DNA of 64,000 nt, from assembly GCA_021371855.1 (NCBI GenBank), contig JAJFVL010000049.1, positions 152,585 through 216,584 of the forward strand. Reading direction: 5' to 3'. Origin of the DNA: Bacteroidales bacterium. Lineage in GTDB: Bacteria > Bacteroidota > Bacteroidia > Bacteroidales > VadinHA17. The position numbers were made by a program, and so were the translations under genes. Numbering within the stretch: position 1 is the stretch's first letter; every line of letters starts with the position of its first letter. Below, piece after piece: positions 26,045 through 34,654 of the stretch. Below the pieces are notes generated by a model. It was not told the DNA's origin and did not search any database. It saw nothing but the letters and a program-made list of their open reading frames with translations.

Positions 26045-29000
26045 TTATAATTCTAATGAAATTTTACATCCGAATGTTCTCATTAAAGGATATGAAGTGG
26101 ATTCAAGTCCCAGAGAACTGTTATGGACATTAAAAGAACATGCCTCAGGAGAAAATCCGTCGGTGTTTCTTTGGAAATAGAATAAGTTTCTGCCATAAAC
26201 TCCTAAAACAATGTTCCTGATAAATGTCTTTTTAAGAAGGTCTGTTGGTATTGTGTATGACAGACTCATTTCTCTCATAGAAATATAGCTCAGATCATTT
26301 ATCATTTCTTCTGAAACAAAGTTTTCTTTGTCTCCTGCTACCATATTCCAGTAGTTCTGTGCAGTAACCTGCTTTGTGTTTTTCACACCTGTACTTGTAT
26401 AACCTCCTTCACCATTACTTTGTGCAACCATTCCTTCAGCTACGTATGTGCCATCCCTGCCCGGCAGGGTTTTTTTGGTAGTTCCGTATAAAATCTCTTC
26501 TCTCATACTCTGAGAGAAAACTTTTCCTCCCTGACTGATGTCAATAAGTGCAGAAAAGCTGAATCCTTTATAAAAAAAGGTATTTGTAAAACCGCCTAAC
26601 CAATCAGGCAATGCTGATCCAAGGTCGGTTGTCACAAAACCGGATGAACGTAATGGAAGTCCCGTGTTTGGATCAATAAGCCGGTTCCCTTCACTATCCT
26701 TTATCCAGGCGTATTTCACACCCCAGATCTCACCAAAAGGTTTACCCGGTGCGGCGACAACATTAGTACCACGGTCCTGTGCAAGGATATATGCATCAAC
26801 TCCCTCAACCAATGACACTACTTCGTTCCTGTTTCGTGAGAAGTTGAATGTACTCTCCCACGTAAAACCTGAACTTGTTTTTACGGGTGTACCGGAAATC
26901 ATTAATTCTATTCCCTGATTCTGGATCTCTCCGGCATTTATTGTTCTGCTGCTAAAAGTGGTTGATGCAGGAAGAGTGATCGAAAGAATCTGGTTCTTTG
27001 TGGATGATTTATAAACAGTCAGGTCAAGTTTCAATCTGTTATTAAGAACACTGAGGTCAACACCACCTTCGTATGAAGTTGTGAGCTCATTTTGCAGATT
27101 TGGATCCACAACATTGCTTGTGTATGATCCTAAAGCAATTCCGTTAAGTTTATTTGCATCAAGATAATAGGTTCCTACCAGGGCATACGGATCTCCTGAA
27201 CTACCGGCCTGAGCAACAGAAGCCCTCACCTTCAGGAAACTTAACCAATCTTGTTTAAGTTTGAAAGCATCTGTTACTACAAAACTAACACCAACTGATG
27301 GATAAAAGAATGAACAGTTTTGTGAAGGTAATGTCGAGGACCAGTCATTTCTTCCGGAAAAATCAACATAAAGGTAGTTTTTAAAAGCTACCTGACCTGA
27401 TCCGTAAACAGAATTAATTGCTGATTCGCTCAATCCATAAATGTAACTTAATGTTTTAATGTTATTTATTACATGCAGATCGGGTATAATAAATTCATTT
27501 CCTGAATGTCCGACTCTTCTCGATGAGAATTTCTGACGGTTTCCTCCTGCATTTAACGAGATATCGAAGTTTTCTCCGACTTTAAAATTTGATGAAAACA
27601 AAATATCGCTGTTAGTCTCCCTGGTTCTGGTAAAGGATTCCTGATAATCACCATTTTTATTTGTGGTCGACCATGTTCCTTCATTACGATAGAAGAGTTT
27701 CTGATCATTGTAATAATCAGTACCTGTTTTAGCTGTCACTTTTAACCATGGGGCAATATCGTATGATAATTTAAAATAACCGATTATACGATCTCTCTCA
27801 TCTTCATTATGGGTCCTGTTGATTGTCCAGTACGGGTTAGCTGTTGAAGAGTTTGTTGCATATGGTTTTTCAAGTCCTTCATACAGGCTGCTCGAAGAAA
27901 AGCCCAACTGATTGCTGATCTCTTCTTTTGTCCAGGCATAATTCTGAAGTGATTCAAGCGACAAACTGCGAGGCTGACTGATAAACAGGTAGGCCGGGTT
28001 GTCGTTTGCATCAGAAAGACGTGGCCTGTTTTTAACTTTCTGATTAACATAATTGGCCATGGCTTCAAGGTGAAATTTTGGAGTGATTTCAGAATTTACC
28101 TTCAGGTTAAATGTGTTCCTGTCCATTTTATTCGTTGGGACATAACCATCATTGTGCATGTTGGAAGCCGAGAACCTGTAATTGGTTTTTCCGACCCCTC
28201 CGTCAATACTGAGGTTGTTGGTGAGTGTCTTGTCCGGTTGAAAGAAATCGTAGGTGTTGGGCTGAGGATCGAAAGTGCTGACATGACCGAATTGATCTTT
28301 GTACTGTTGTCCTTCCATCTTTGCACCCCAGCTTCCTCTGGTAAGTTTATCTCTTCCGGCGCTGGCTTGTGGCATTCCGGATAAACCTAATTCAATGGCT
28401 TTTGCCATTGTATATACTTTTCCGTCGTCTCCTCTGAAGTTGGTAAAGTTACCATTGTATCCCTGGCCGTATTCATTCTGAAAATCAGGGAGTATTAATC
28501 CGGTTCCAACAGCATAATCACTGGAAAAGTTAACTCCCATTCTTTTCTTCTGGCTACCTGATTTTGTGGTAATAAGAATTACACCGTTATTTCCGCGCTG
28601 TCCATAAAGGGCAGTTGCGTTCGGGCCCTTAAGAACCGACATGGTTTCAATATCTTCAGGATTAATATTCGAGATACCATCGCCGTAATCAAATCCACCC
28701 CACTGACTTGAGGCATCTGAACTCAGGTTAGTGATAGGAACTCCATCCACAACATATAAAGGCTGGCTGTTAGTACGCAATGAGTTATTGCCTCTGATCA
28801 CTACTTTTGAAGAACCGGCAGCTCCGGAAGCAGGTCTGCTGACAAATACACCCGAGACTTTCCCCGAAAGTGCATTAGCCACGTTCGTTTCGTGAGACTG
28901 TGCTACATCTTCACCGTTAACCTTCGAAACTGAATAACCTAAAGCTTTGGCATCTTTTTTAATTCCCAGGGCTGTCACAACAACCTCTTGCAGACTTATT

Positions 29001-29611
29001 TCACTTTCTTTTAAAATAACATTTATAACAGTCTGGGCTCCGACAGAAACTTCCTGGGTTGACATTCCGATAAATGAAAAGACAAGTGTTTCCGAATTTT
29101 CAGACATTGTGATAGAATATTCACCATTCAATCCGGTGATTGAACCGATTGTTGTTCCTTTAACAAAAACATTTACCCCCGGTAAAGGATTACCTTTATT
29201 GTCGGTAACAATACCTTTGACCTGACGCTGCTCAAGTAATAGTTTTGGAGAGATAACAATTAAATTATTATCGAGAACTTTATAGCCTACAGATGTATTA
29301 TCCAAAACCAAAGACATCAGGTCATCGATTGATTTGTTTGTGATCGAAAAGGACAGTTTCCTGTCGAGGTCCGTAAACTCATCATTATAGAAAAACCTGA
29401 ATTCGCTCTCATTCTCAATTGTTTTAAACACGTCCCGTATAGACTGGTCATTAATGTTGAGATCGAACCTGGCTTTCTGTGAATAAGCAGAAGCCATCAG
29501 GTTAGCTGAAAGAATACAAGTCAATAAGACTGATAGTTTCATAATACGTAAAAATTTTAATGGCAGAGGCGGAATCTTAAAAAACCACCCCCCGTAATGT
29601 TTTTTTTTCAT
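26045..29611 (-). CDS. SusC-like TonB-dependent porin with STN domain, locus 3
   Basis: 1188-residue outer-membrane importer. It has a signal segment ending MASAYSQ, an STN domain (about 50-115, SIRDVFKTIENESEFRFFYN), a carboxypeptidase-like domain (VKGIVTDNKGNPLPGVNVFV), the TonB box QEVVVTALGIKKD, a plug and the barrel ending FGCKISLEL. The plug and barrel are near-copies of SusC2, while the STN domain is diverged. It lies 11 bp ahead of its SusD. A candidate antisense RNA starts at its start codon. Confidence 0.95.
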   Translation of the reverse strand: MKKKHYGGWFFKIPPLPLKFLRIMKLSVLLTCILSANLMASAYSQKARFDLNINDQSIRDVFKTIENESEFRFFYNDEFTDLDRKLSFSITNKSIDDLMSLVLDNTSVGYKVLDNNLIVISPKLLLEQRQVKGIVTDNKGNPLPGVNVFVKGTTIGSITGLNGEYSITMSENSETLVFSFIGMSTQEVSVGAQTVINVILKESEISLQEVVVTALGIKKDAKALGYSVSKVNGEDVAQSHETNVANALSGKVSGVFVSRPASGAAGSSKVVIRGNNSLRTNSQPLYVVDGVPITNLSSDASSQWGGFDYGDGISNINPEDIETMSVLKGPNATALYGQRGNNGVILITTKSGSQKKRMGVNFSSDYAVGTGLILPDFQNEYGQGYNGNFTNFRGDDGKVYTMAKAIELGLSGMPQASAGRDKLTRGSWGAKMEGQQYKDQFGHVSTFDPQPNTYDFFQPDKTLTNNLSIDGGVGKTNYRFSASNMHNDGYVPTNKMDRNTFNLKVNSEITPKFHLEAMANYVNQKVKNRPRLSDANDNPAYLFISQPRSLSLESLQNYAWTKEEISNQLGFSSSSLYEGLEKPYATNSSTANPYWTINRTHNEDERDRIIGYFKLSYDIAPWLKVTAKTGTDYYNDQKLFYRNEGTWSTTNKNGDYQESFTRTRETNSDILFSSNFKVGENFDISLNAGGNRQKFSSRRVGHSGNEFIIPDLHVINNIKTLSYIYGLSESAINSVYGSGQVAFKNYLYVDFSGRNDWSSTLPSQNCSFFYPSVGVSFVVTDAFKLKQDWLSFLKVRASVAQAGSSGDPYALVGTYYLDANKLNGIALGSYTSNVVDPNLQNELTTSYEGGVDLSVLNNRLKLDLTVYKSSTKNQILSITLPASTTFSSRTINAGEIQNQGIELMISGTPVKTSSGFTWESTFNFSRNRNEVVSLVEGVDAYILAQDRGTNVVAAPGKPFGEIWGVKYAWIKDSEGNRLIDPNTGLPLRSSGFVTTDLGSALPDWLGGFTNTFFYKGFSFSALIDISQGGKVFSQSMREEILYGTTKKTLPGRDGTYVAEGMVAQSNGEGGYTSTGVKNTKQVTAQNYWNMVAGDKENFVSEEMINDLSYISMREMSLSYTIPTDLLKKTFIRNIVLGVYGRNLFYFQRNTDGFSPEACSFNVHNSSLGLESTSYPLMRTFGCKISLEL

Positions 29612-29623
29612 AAATTTGTAATG

Positions 29624-29698
29624 TTAGGTTTTAAACACGTTAAAAGACTTAATCAAATCATCTTAAAGGGGGGTAGCCGCAAACTACTCCCTTTTTTG
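29624..29698 (+). ncRNA. Candidate cis-antisense sRNA of locus 3
   Basis: On the plus strand, GGGGGTAG (29669-29676) pairs with CTACTCCC (29684-29691), with one G-U pair, around CCGCAAA. TTTTTTGTTTTTTG follows, a strong terminator opposite to susC. TAAATTTG at 29611-29618 overlaps the susC start codon as in loci 1 and 2. The expected transcript is about 75 nt. The hairpin bases are unrelated to those of locus 2, yet the CAAA loop edge is kept. Confidence 0.55.
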
Positions 29699-29751
29699 TT
29701 TTTTGTTCAGATTGGTTTCATGGTTCTAATTTTTTAGGTTTCTTGTTCAGG

Positions 29752-30915
29752 TCAGTTTTTAATTGTAGTTATCCTTTTAAATTCTTCTTTGGAAGCAAGA
29801 TCGAGAGAAAGTCTTAAGGTATCTTTATTGATCCGGTAATCGATTGGTGCAGTCAGTTTTACAGCCTTAAGTATCTGGTCGACTGTTTCATTCTCAATGA
29901 TGCCTGTGAATTTCAGATTCTTGAGTTGTTCATCATCGAATATGATTTTCAGATTAAACCTGCGTTCGAGCATAGGAGCAAGAGTTCTAAATGGTTCTCT
30001 GTCGATAATCCATCTTGCATCTTTCCATGAAGTATATAATTCTGTTCTGACATTAGACAAAATATTTATTTCCTTAAGTTTAACCTGTCCCCTGACAGTT
30101 CTGATTTTTTCTTCGGAATTTTCAGCAGATCTTTCCGTTTCCTTTGTTTCTTTATGATAAATTAGTTTTTCTTTTGGGTTTAATAAGACATGTTCATCTT
30201 TGGCAGCCATATTTAAAGTTCTTACGTCAATTTTACCCTCTTCAAGAGTTGCTGATATAGTATTTTCTTCGGGGTAGGCTTTTACATTGAAACTGGTGCC
30301 CAGAGCACGGATAATAATGCCCTGAGTATTTACAATAAAGGGATGGCGGGTGTCTTTTGAGACCTTAAAATATGCCTCGCCATTAAGGTGTAAAGTCCGG
30401 GTTTGGTGACCATAATCTTCACTATAGGTAATTGTGGTCCCGGCATTAAGCCATATCTGAGTACTGTCTGGCATTTTTATCATGCTTCTCGCTCCCAACG
30501 GTGTGGAAATTTCGATTGTTCTGTTTTCGGCTGTGGTTGTAGATGCTTTCTTTTTTTGACTTCCTGTGATCCACCATGTTACGGCTGAACCTAAGCTGAA
30601 AATTAAAAGCCACGAGGCTGCCAATTTTAAATATTTTGTCAGATTAACCTCTTCCTGTCTTTTTAACCCTAACCTGGTATCAGACAATTTATGGCTGAAT
30701 TTATTCCACGATTCTTCATTATTTTTGAAAGAATCTTTATTTTTTTCACCTGATAATATCCAGGAATCTTTTAAAATATTAAAGTAGTCTCGGTTTTCTT
30801 TGCTGACATTGATCCACTCTTGCAGGCGTACAAGATCTCTTTCACTGATTGAACCAGTAAGATAGCTGATAATCAATAATTCTATCGCGTCGTTTTTAAA
30901 TTCAGCGTTATTCAT
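29752..30915 (-). CDS. FecR-type anti-sigma factor, locus 3
   Basis: 387-residue membrane anti-sigma factor. The membrane helix is at about 98-116 (LAASWLLIFSLGSAVTWWI), the FecR domain has TPLGARSMIKMPDSTQIWLN, and the C-terminal DUF4974 domain has FTGIIENETVDQILKAVKLT. It lies 65 bp after its sigma gene and about 140 bp before susC3. It is clearly different from FecR2, which matches the diverged STN domain of SusC3. Confidence 0.93.
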   Translation of the reverse strand: MNNAEFKNDAIELLIISYLTGSISERDLVRLQEWINVSKENRDYFNILKDSWILSGEKNKDSFKNNEESWNKFSHKLSDTRLGLKRQEEVNLTKYLKLAASWLLIFSLGSAVTWWITGSQKKKASTTTAENRTIEISTPLGARSMIKMPDSTQIWLNAGTTITYSEDYGHQTRTLHLNGEAYFKVSKDTRHPFIVNTQGIIIRALGTSFNVKAYPEENTISATLEEGKIDVRTLNMAAKDEHVLLNPKEKLIYHKETKETERSAENSEEKIRTVRGQVKLKEINILSNVRTELYTSWKDARWIIDREPFRTLAPMLERRFNLKIIFDDEQLKNLKFTGIIENETVDQILKAVKLTAPIDYRINKDTLRLSLDLASKEEFKRITTIKN

Positions 30916-30980
30916 AATGCTTTCTCTGTATGTATGACACTAAAATGCCGGAAACTGATGAATGCTTTTTGAAAAATATT

Positions 30981-31547
30981 TTATATTTCTTTCTTCAACG
31001 CCGAGGTGATGTTTTTCAAAGCTCTGTAAATGTGAGTCTTAACTGTGTTTTCTGATAAGCCAAGCTGACTTGCTATTTCTCCGTTTTGTAAAGAATCAAA
31101 CCGGCTCATACGAAAGACCTTACGGCATTGTTCCGGTAACTTGTCAACTGCATGTTCAATGATTGCTTCGGTTTCGTCTGAATAGATCTTTTCGATCAGA
31201 TCATCATTAATATCATAGTTATCAGAAATGAATTGCAGGGTTCCTTCCGAAGAGAGAAGATTTACTGTTTCTTTTTTAGTTTTTTGCTGGCGCAAAGCAT
31301 TAAGAGCCTGATTATGAACCGATTGGAAAAGATATGATTTAAAGGATCCATTAATTGAGAGTTCCGACCGGTTTTCCCATATTTTAAGAAGAACATCCTG
31401 AACAATTTCTTCTGCCAGCTGAGGTTGCCTGGTTATTTCACTTGCATAGTGTACAAGTGGATGGAATGATGCCTTGTATACTTTTTCCAGGGCAGGCACT
31501 TCATTATTTTTTATTTTTTGCCAACAGAGTTCGATATTAATGTTCAT
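30981..31547 (-). CDS. ECF sigma factor, locus 3
   Basis: 188-residue ECF sigma factor. Region 2 has QLAEEIVQDVLLKIWENRSE and SFKSYLFQSVHNQALNALRQ; region 4 has LPEQCRKVFRMSRFDSLQNG followed by EIASQLGLSENTVKTHIYRA. It heads the locus 3 operon and should be controlled by the FecR at 29752. Confidence 0.95.
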   Translation of the reverse strand: MNINIELCWQKIKNNEVPALEKVYKASFHPLVHYASEITRQPQLAEEIVQDVLLKIWENRSELSINGSFKSYLFQSVHNQALNALRQQKTKKETVNLLSSEGTLQFISDNYDINDDLIEKIYSDETEAIIEHAVDKLPEQCRKVFRMSRFDSLQNGEIASQLGLSENTVKTHIYRALKNITSALKKEI

Positions 31548-31891
31548 ACTGGCTCAAAATATTTTAAAACTAATTTTCAAAAATTAATTCAAGATTTATT
31601 GATTTTTGAACCCGGCAAAGATATTTAAAAAAGAATCTGAATCAATATGTGATTTGCGTTTTGCGTTTGAGATTCTTTTAAGGAATTATAACATTTGGAA
31701 AAGATTAATCCATAACTATTTCTGTCATTGCCATTATTTCTTCATTATTGCCGGAGACAGGCTACAACTTATTGAAGCAGGTCTGGCTGTAGAAATAAAA
31801 TAACATTTAATGCCAGTAATTTTCCTGGAAGTTTGCGTACAACATCTGTAGCTATGAAAATACCTATAGGCCGATTGTGCTTCTTAAGGTA
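31548..31891. other. Intergenic region upstream of locus 3
   Basis: About 345 bp separate the ceramidase-like gene's stop from the locus 3 sigma gene. A 65-codon frame here looks like chance: its composition is odd and there is no start context. A weak hairpin (AATACCT near 31859 with AGGTATT near 31888) overlaps the end of the ceramidase-like gene. I see no other structure; the promoter of the sigma gene must lie here. Confidence 0.4.
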
Positions 31892-33412
31892 TTATTTACC
31901 GAACAGATCTTTAACAGCCGACATCAGTGCCGGTTCAACACCTTCTGAAAAACTGGCTGGATAGGAAAAAGTTTTATGCCAGTCATAGCGCAGATTTTTC
32001 CCATCAGCCAGGCAACTTGACGAAGAGGGGAGGTACCCGGTGTATCCGTTGGCATATCCTGCTATGAATAAGTGGTTACAATCCAGTTCTCTGCGCATCC
32101 GGAGACCTATCTCAGCGAACAACTCACCGGGTATTGCCAGCAGGGATATATCGTCTCCCAGGCGCAACAACTGGACTTCGCCAGAGATAAACATCGGGGT
32201 GTTACCTTTAAGCAATGACGGAAGGATCCTTTGTTCCCAGAACGAATCTTCACCGGATTTTCGCCTGGCCTCGATCTGCATCTCAATCTCCCGGGCTGTG
32301 GGAAAAGGGAGCATTGGAAGATCGACCTGCCTGCCGGATAATGTAATCCGGCATGGCTGGAAAGTCGTTTCGATCTGCTCCATTACCGTAAGTGCTGCAC
32401 CTCCAATGATTCTGCCCCAGCGGCGGGCATTTTCCACTCCACCGTAGGCGAAGTCGATCGAGCCATCTTTCTTCTTCGTCAGCCATTTGATCTTCAGGTC
32501 GCCCGATGCCCCGTTAATGAACATTGCTGTCATCTTTCCGTCATAAACCTTCTCCATTGTCTCCTGGAGGAATCCGGGGAAGTCAGCGGAAAGGTATTTT
32601 CCCCAATTAGCTACACTTGCGTGTGCAGCAAAGTTGACAACTGCTGCCAGCGGGGTCCCATCCATACGATCTATTCGCAGGACCGACAGTGTTTCGTCGG
32701 TGGGTCCGTCGGGGTAAGGGCCCCATTTTGCCCCTGAAGGCCCGTTCGGTGTTGGAATCCATCTGTTGATGTTGAATGGTGCACGACCTTCACCTGCTCC
32801 AATCTTCACCTCGGTCATATTCGAGCAGGCCTCGGCTACTGCACCTGCAATCCTGGTAATTAACTTGTCGATGTAAATATTGTCGGGCTCGATGTTACAA
32901 TGGTATCCCCATGCTTCGCGCATCACGCCCGAAGGTCCGGAATGGTTGTGCGATGCGGCTAACATCACATTTGAACCCGGGATACCTGTCATCTCCTCGA
33001 TCAGTTTGCGTATCTCGGCCACAACCTTTTTATCCAGGAGGATAATATCCACGGTTACCAGGGCCGCCCTAGCCTGACCATCGTCGAGTACAAGGGCCTT
33101 GGCGAACAACTCGCTGTCAATACCAATTGCCGGATTGCCACCTGTGATAGCTCCGACTGGTGGTGTGATATTCGCCCTTCCTGTGCCCGCTTTCAAATTG
33201 CTTATTTTTGTTTTGCTGTCAGAAGCGATTTTGGCTTTCCCTGGTTCATCGGAGGCCAGGTTGAGTTGTGCTGCAAGCTTTCTCTCTTTGTTTTTTATAG
33301 TATTTCCGGCAGAAAAAGCGATAAGCGGTGTGACGCCAACTGTCCATAAAGTTGCCAATACTGTACCGGAGATAAACCTGCGGCGGCTTAGTTCTTTTTT
33401 GTTTTTCATCAT
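31892..33412 (-). CDS. Neutral/alkaline ceramidase-like protein with Tat signal
   Basis: 506-residue protein whose N-terminal half matches the neutral ceramidase N-terminal domain (GRANITPPVG near residue 80, then the metal-binding SHNHSGPSG and NFAAHASV). Neutral ceramidases cut the amide bond of ceramide with a zinc ion; shorter bacterial relatives like this one lack the C-terminal domain and have unproved substrates. The start MMKNKKELSRRRFISGTVL is a good twin-arginine (Tat) signal, so it is probably exported folded. Two adjacent ATG codons (33412, 33409) are equally possible. A copy of the repeated leader element (33413-33506) abuts the start codon. Bacteroidota make sphingolipids, so a role in lipid turnover is plausible but inferred. 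Confidence 0.85.
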   Translation of the reverse strand: MMKNKKELSRRRFISGTVLATLWTVGVTPLIAFSAGNTIKNKERKLAAQLNLASDEPGKAKIASDSKTKISNLKAGTGRANITPPVGAITGGNPAIGIDSELFAKALVLDDGQARAALVTVDIILLDKKVVAEIRKLIEEMTGIPGSNVMLAASHNHSGPSGVMREAWGYHCNIEPDNIYIDKLITRIAGAVAEACSNMTEVKIGAGEGRAPFNINRWIPTPNGPSGAKWGPYPDGPTDETLSVLRIDRMDGTPLAAVVNFAAHASVANWGKYLSADFPGFLQETMEKVYDGKMTAMFINGASGDLKIKWLTKKKDGSIDFAYGGVENARRWGRIIGGAALTVMEQIETTFQPCRITLSGRQVDLPMLPFPTAREIEMQIEARRKSGEDSFWEQRILPSLLKGNTPMFISGEVQLLRLGDDISLLAIPGELFAEIGLRMRRELDCNHLFIAGYANGYTGYLPSSSSCLADGKNLRYDWHKTFSYPASFSEGVEPALMSAVKDLFGK

Positions 33413-33506
33413 AATATAATTTTGATTTTAATGGTATGATGGAACCACACATGATTAAAAATTATATTTATACGTGTTTGTGATTGCGTTCAATCATGTG
33501 GTTTTC
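33413..33506 (-). repeat. Repeated structured leader, copy C (before ceramidase-like gene)
   Basis: Read on the minus strand this starts GAAAACCACATGATT and ends TGTGGTTCCATCATACCATT, followed by an A/T tail and the start codon. The arms at 33492-33501 and 33445-33456 pair (CCACATGATT with AATCATGTGTGG, two bases bulged). The loop, with GCAATCACAAACACG, is similar to that of copy B. The spacing to the ATG is about the same as in copies A and B. Confidence 0.7.
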
Positions 33507-33834
33507 ATCAATATATGATTTAATTTTTTATGGTCTCATAGAACCTGTGTTCATTTGAATTAAGGGTACCTCAAAAACTACTTTTCCGTTGCAGTAGTTT
33601 GATATAAATGTAATATAGGATTTTTTAAAAACCAAAATTTACCTTCCCTACTCATGTTTATTATTAGCCTAAATATCAATGCAATACAAAGACGGGGTTT
33701 TCGCGATTGGACTTACGTGAACAAAAGCAACCATAATTCTTCTAGATACAATAAGATGAATATTATAAGTGAGGTCAATTGAGAAAAAGCAAAATTCCCT
33801 TGTAAAAAGCCTGATAATAAGAATTAACAGGAAG
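33507..33834. other. Intergenic region, nothing recognised
   Basis: About 330 bp of AT-rich DNA between the leader of the ceramidase-like gene and the stop of the small hypothetical gene. No open frame of note, tRNA or strong hairpin is visible. It should hold the promoter for the ceramidase-like gene. Confidence 0.4.
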
Positions 33835-34398
33835 TTATCCTCTCAGTATTTCTATCATTTCAGTAATGGCCTCTGTATCGGCAGTGTTTTTAACCGGTGA
33901 CAAGCTTAAGAGGGCCCTTACCTTATTCAGATCATCTCCTGTAATATAGTCTTTTCCTATAATAATGTTGTAAAGCATAGCAGATTTCAGTGTGTTTGCT
34001 TTGACTCTGAAAGTGTTCAGACTGTTTCGGGCAGGGAAGATGTGGATAAATCTCAATATATCATCATGATAGTTTATGGTCCACTGTGACCCATCGGACA
34101 ATGCAACTATTTTGCAGCTGTTCAGATTCTTTGCCCAAAGGATGAAAGATTCTCTTTTCAAAAGGTCATCCTGTTTAAGAAGTTCCTCAATTTCTTTGAA
34201 TATATCCGTGATAGAAAGCGATCCGGAATGAATATCCATTACGGATGTGCCCAGGTGTCTGATTTCTCTGATAAGGTTTTTTATGTCAGAATTTGAATCA
34301 TCATTTATTTTCTGATTTATGAACTCCCTTATGAATCCCAGATGGTGCTTTAAAGGATTGAATAGAAATGGCTCAGGTATTTGATGATCAATATTCAT
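33835..34398 (-). CDS. Hypothetical protein (187 aa), leader-associated
   Basis: Soluble-looking 187-residue protein with no signal peptide or membrane segment, from a family I do not recognise. It has an N-terminal NPLKHHLGFIREFI segment, a helical middle and a hydrophobic stretch KSAMLYNIIIGKDYITGDDL near the end. No catalytic motif is apparent. It starts directly behind leader copy B and follows asnA on the same strand, 256 bp away. The first residues MNIDHQ resemble those in the frame behind leader copy D (MNINHF), so the two starts may be related. Confidence 0.7.
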   Translation of the reverse strand: MNIDHQIPEPFLFNPLKHHLGFIREFINQKINDDSNSDIKNLIREIRHLGTSVMDIHSGSLSITDIFKEIEELLKQDDLLKRESFILWAKNLNSCKIVALSDGSQWTINYHDDILRFIHIFPARNSLNTFRVKANTLKSAMLYNIIIGKDYITGDDLNKVRALLSLSPVKNTADTEAITEMIEILRG

Positions 34399-34496
34399 CT
34401 GTATATAATTTATTTTTAAAGGTCAGATGGAACCGCACATGATTGAAAATGATTTTATTCATTCTTGTTCGTGATTGGATCAATCATGTGGGTTTC
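34399..34496 (-). repeat. Repeated structured leader, copy B (best-formed copy)
   Basis: Read on the minus strand, GAAACCCACATGATTG opens the unit. The stem pairs 34481-34492 with 34433-34445 (CCACATGATTG with CAATCATGTGCGG, one base bulged) around a loop of about 35 nt. GGTTCCATCTGACCTTTAAA and an AATAAATTATAT tail then lead into the ATG at 34398. Copies A (4053), C (33413) and D (3905) share this order and spacing. It may be a structured mRNA leader or an operator. Confidence 0.7.
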
Positions 34497-34654
34497 ATAT
34501 TACAAAGTTAAGCTTAATATAGAATATCAGATAAGCTGGTTCTGTGCATTGTTGCGTCTGACACTTAAAGTTTTTCTGACTTTAAAATGCCGGATTATGT
34601 AAATATTGAAATCAGAAAAGTGATGGAGAAGAAAATTATAAAACAAAAATTGTC

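Noticed and set aside
31606..31803. 65-codon frame upstream of locus 3
   Set aside because: Odd composition, no start context and no recognisable motif; most likely chance in AT-rich DNA.
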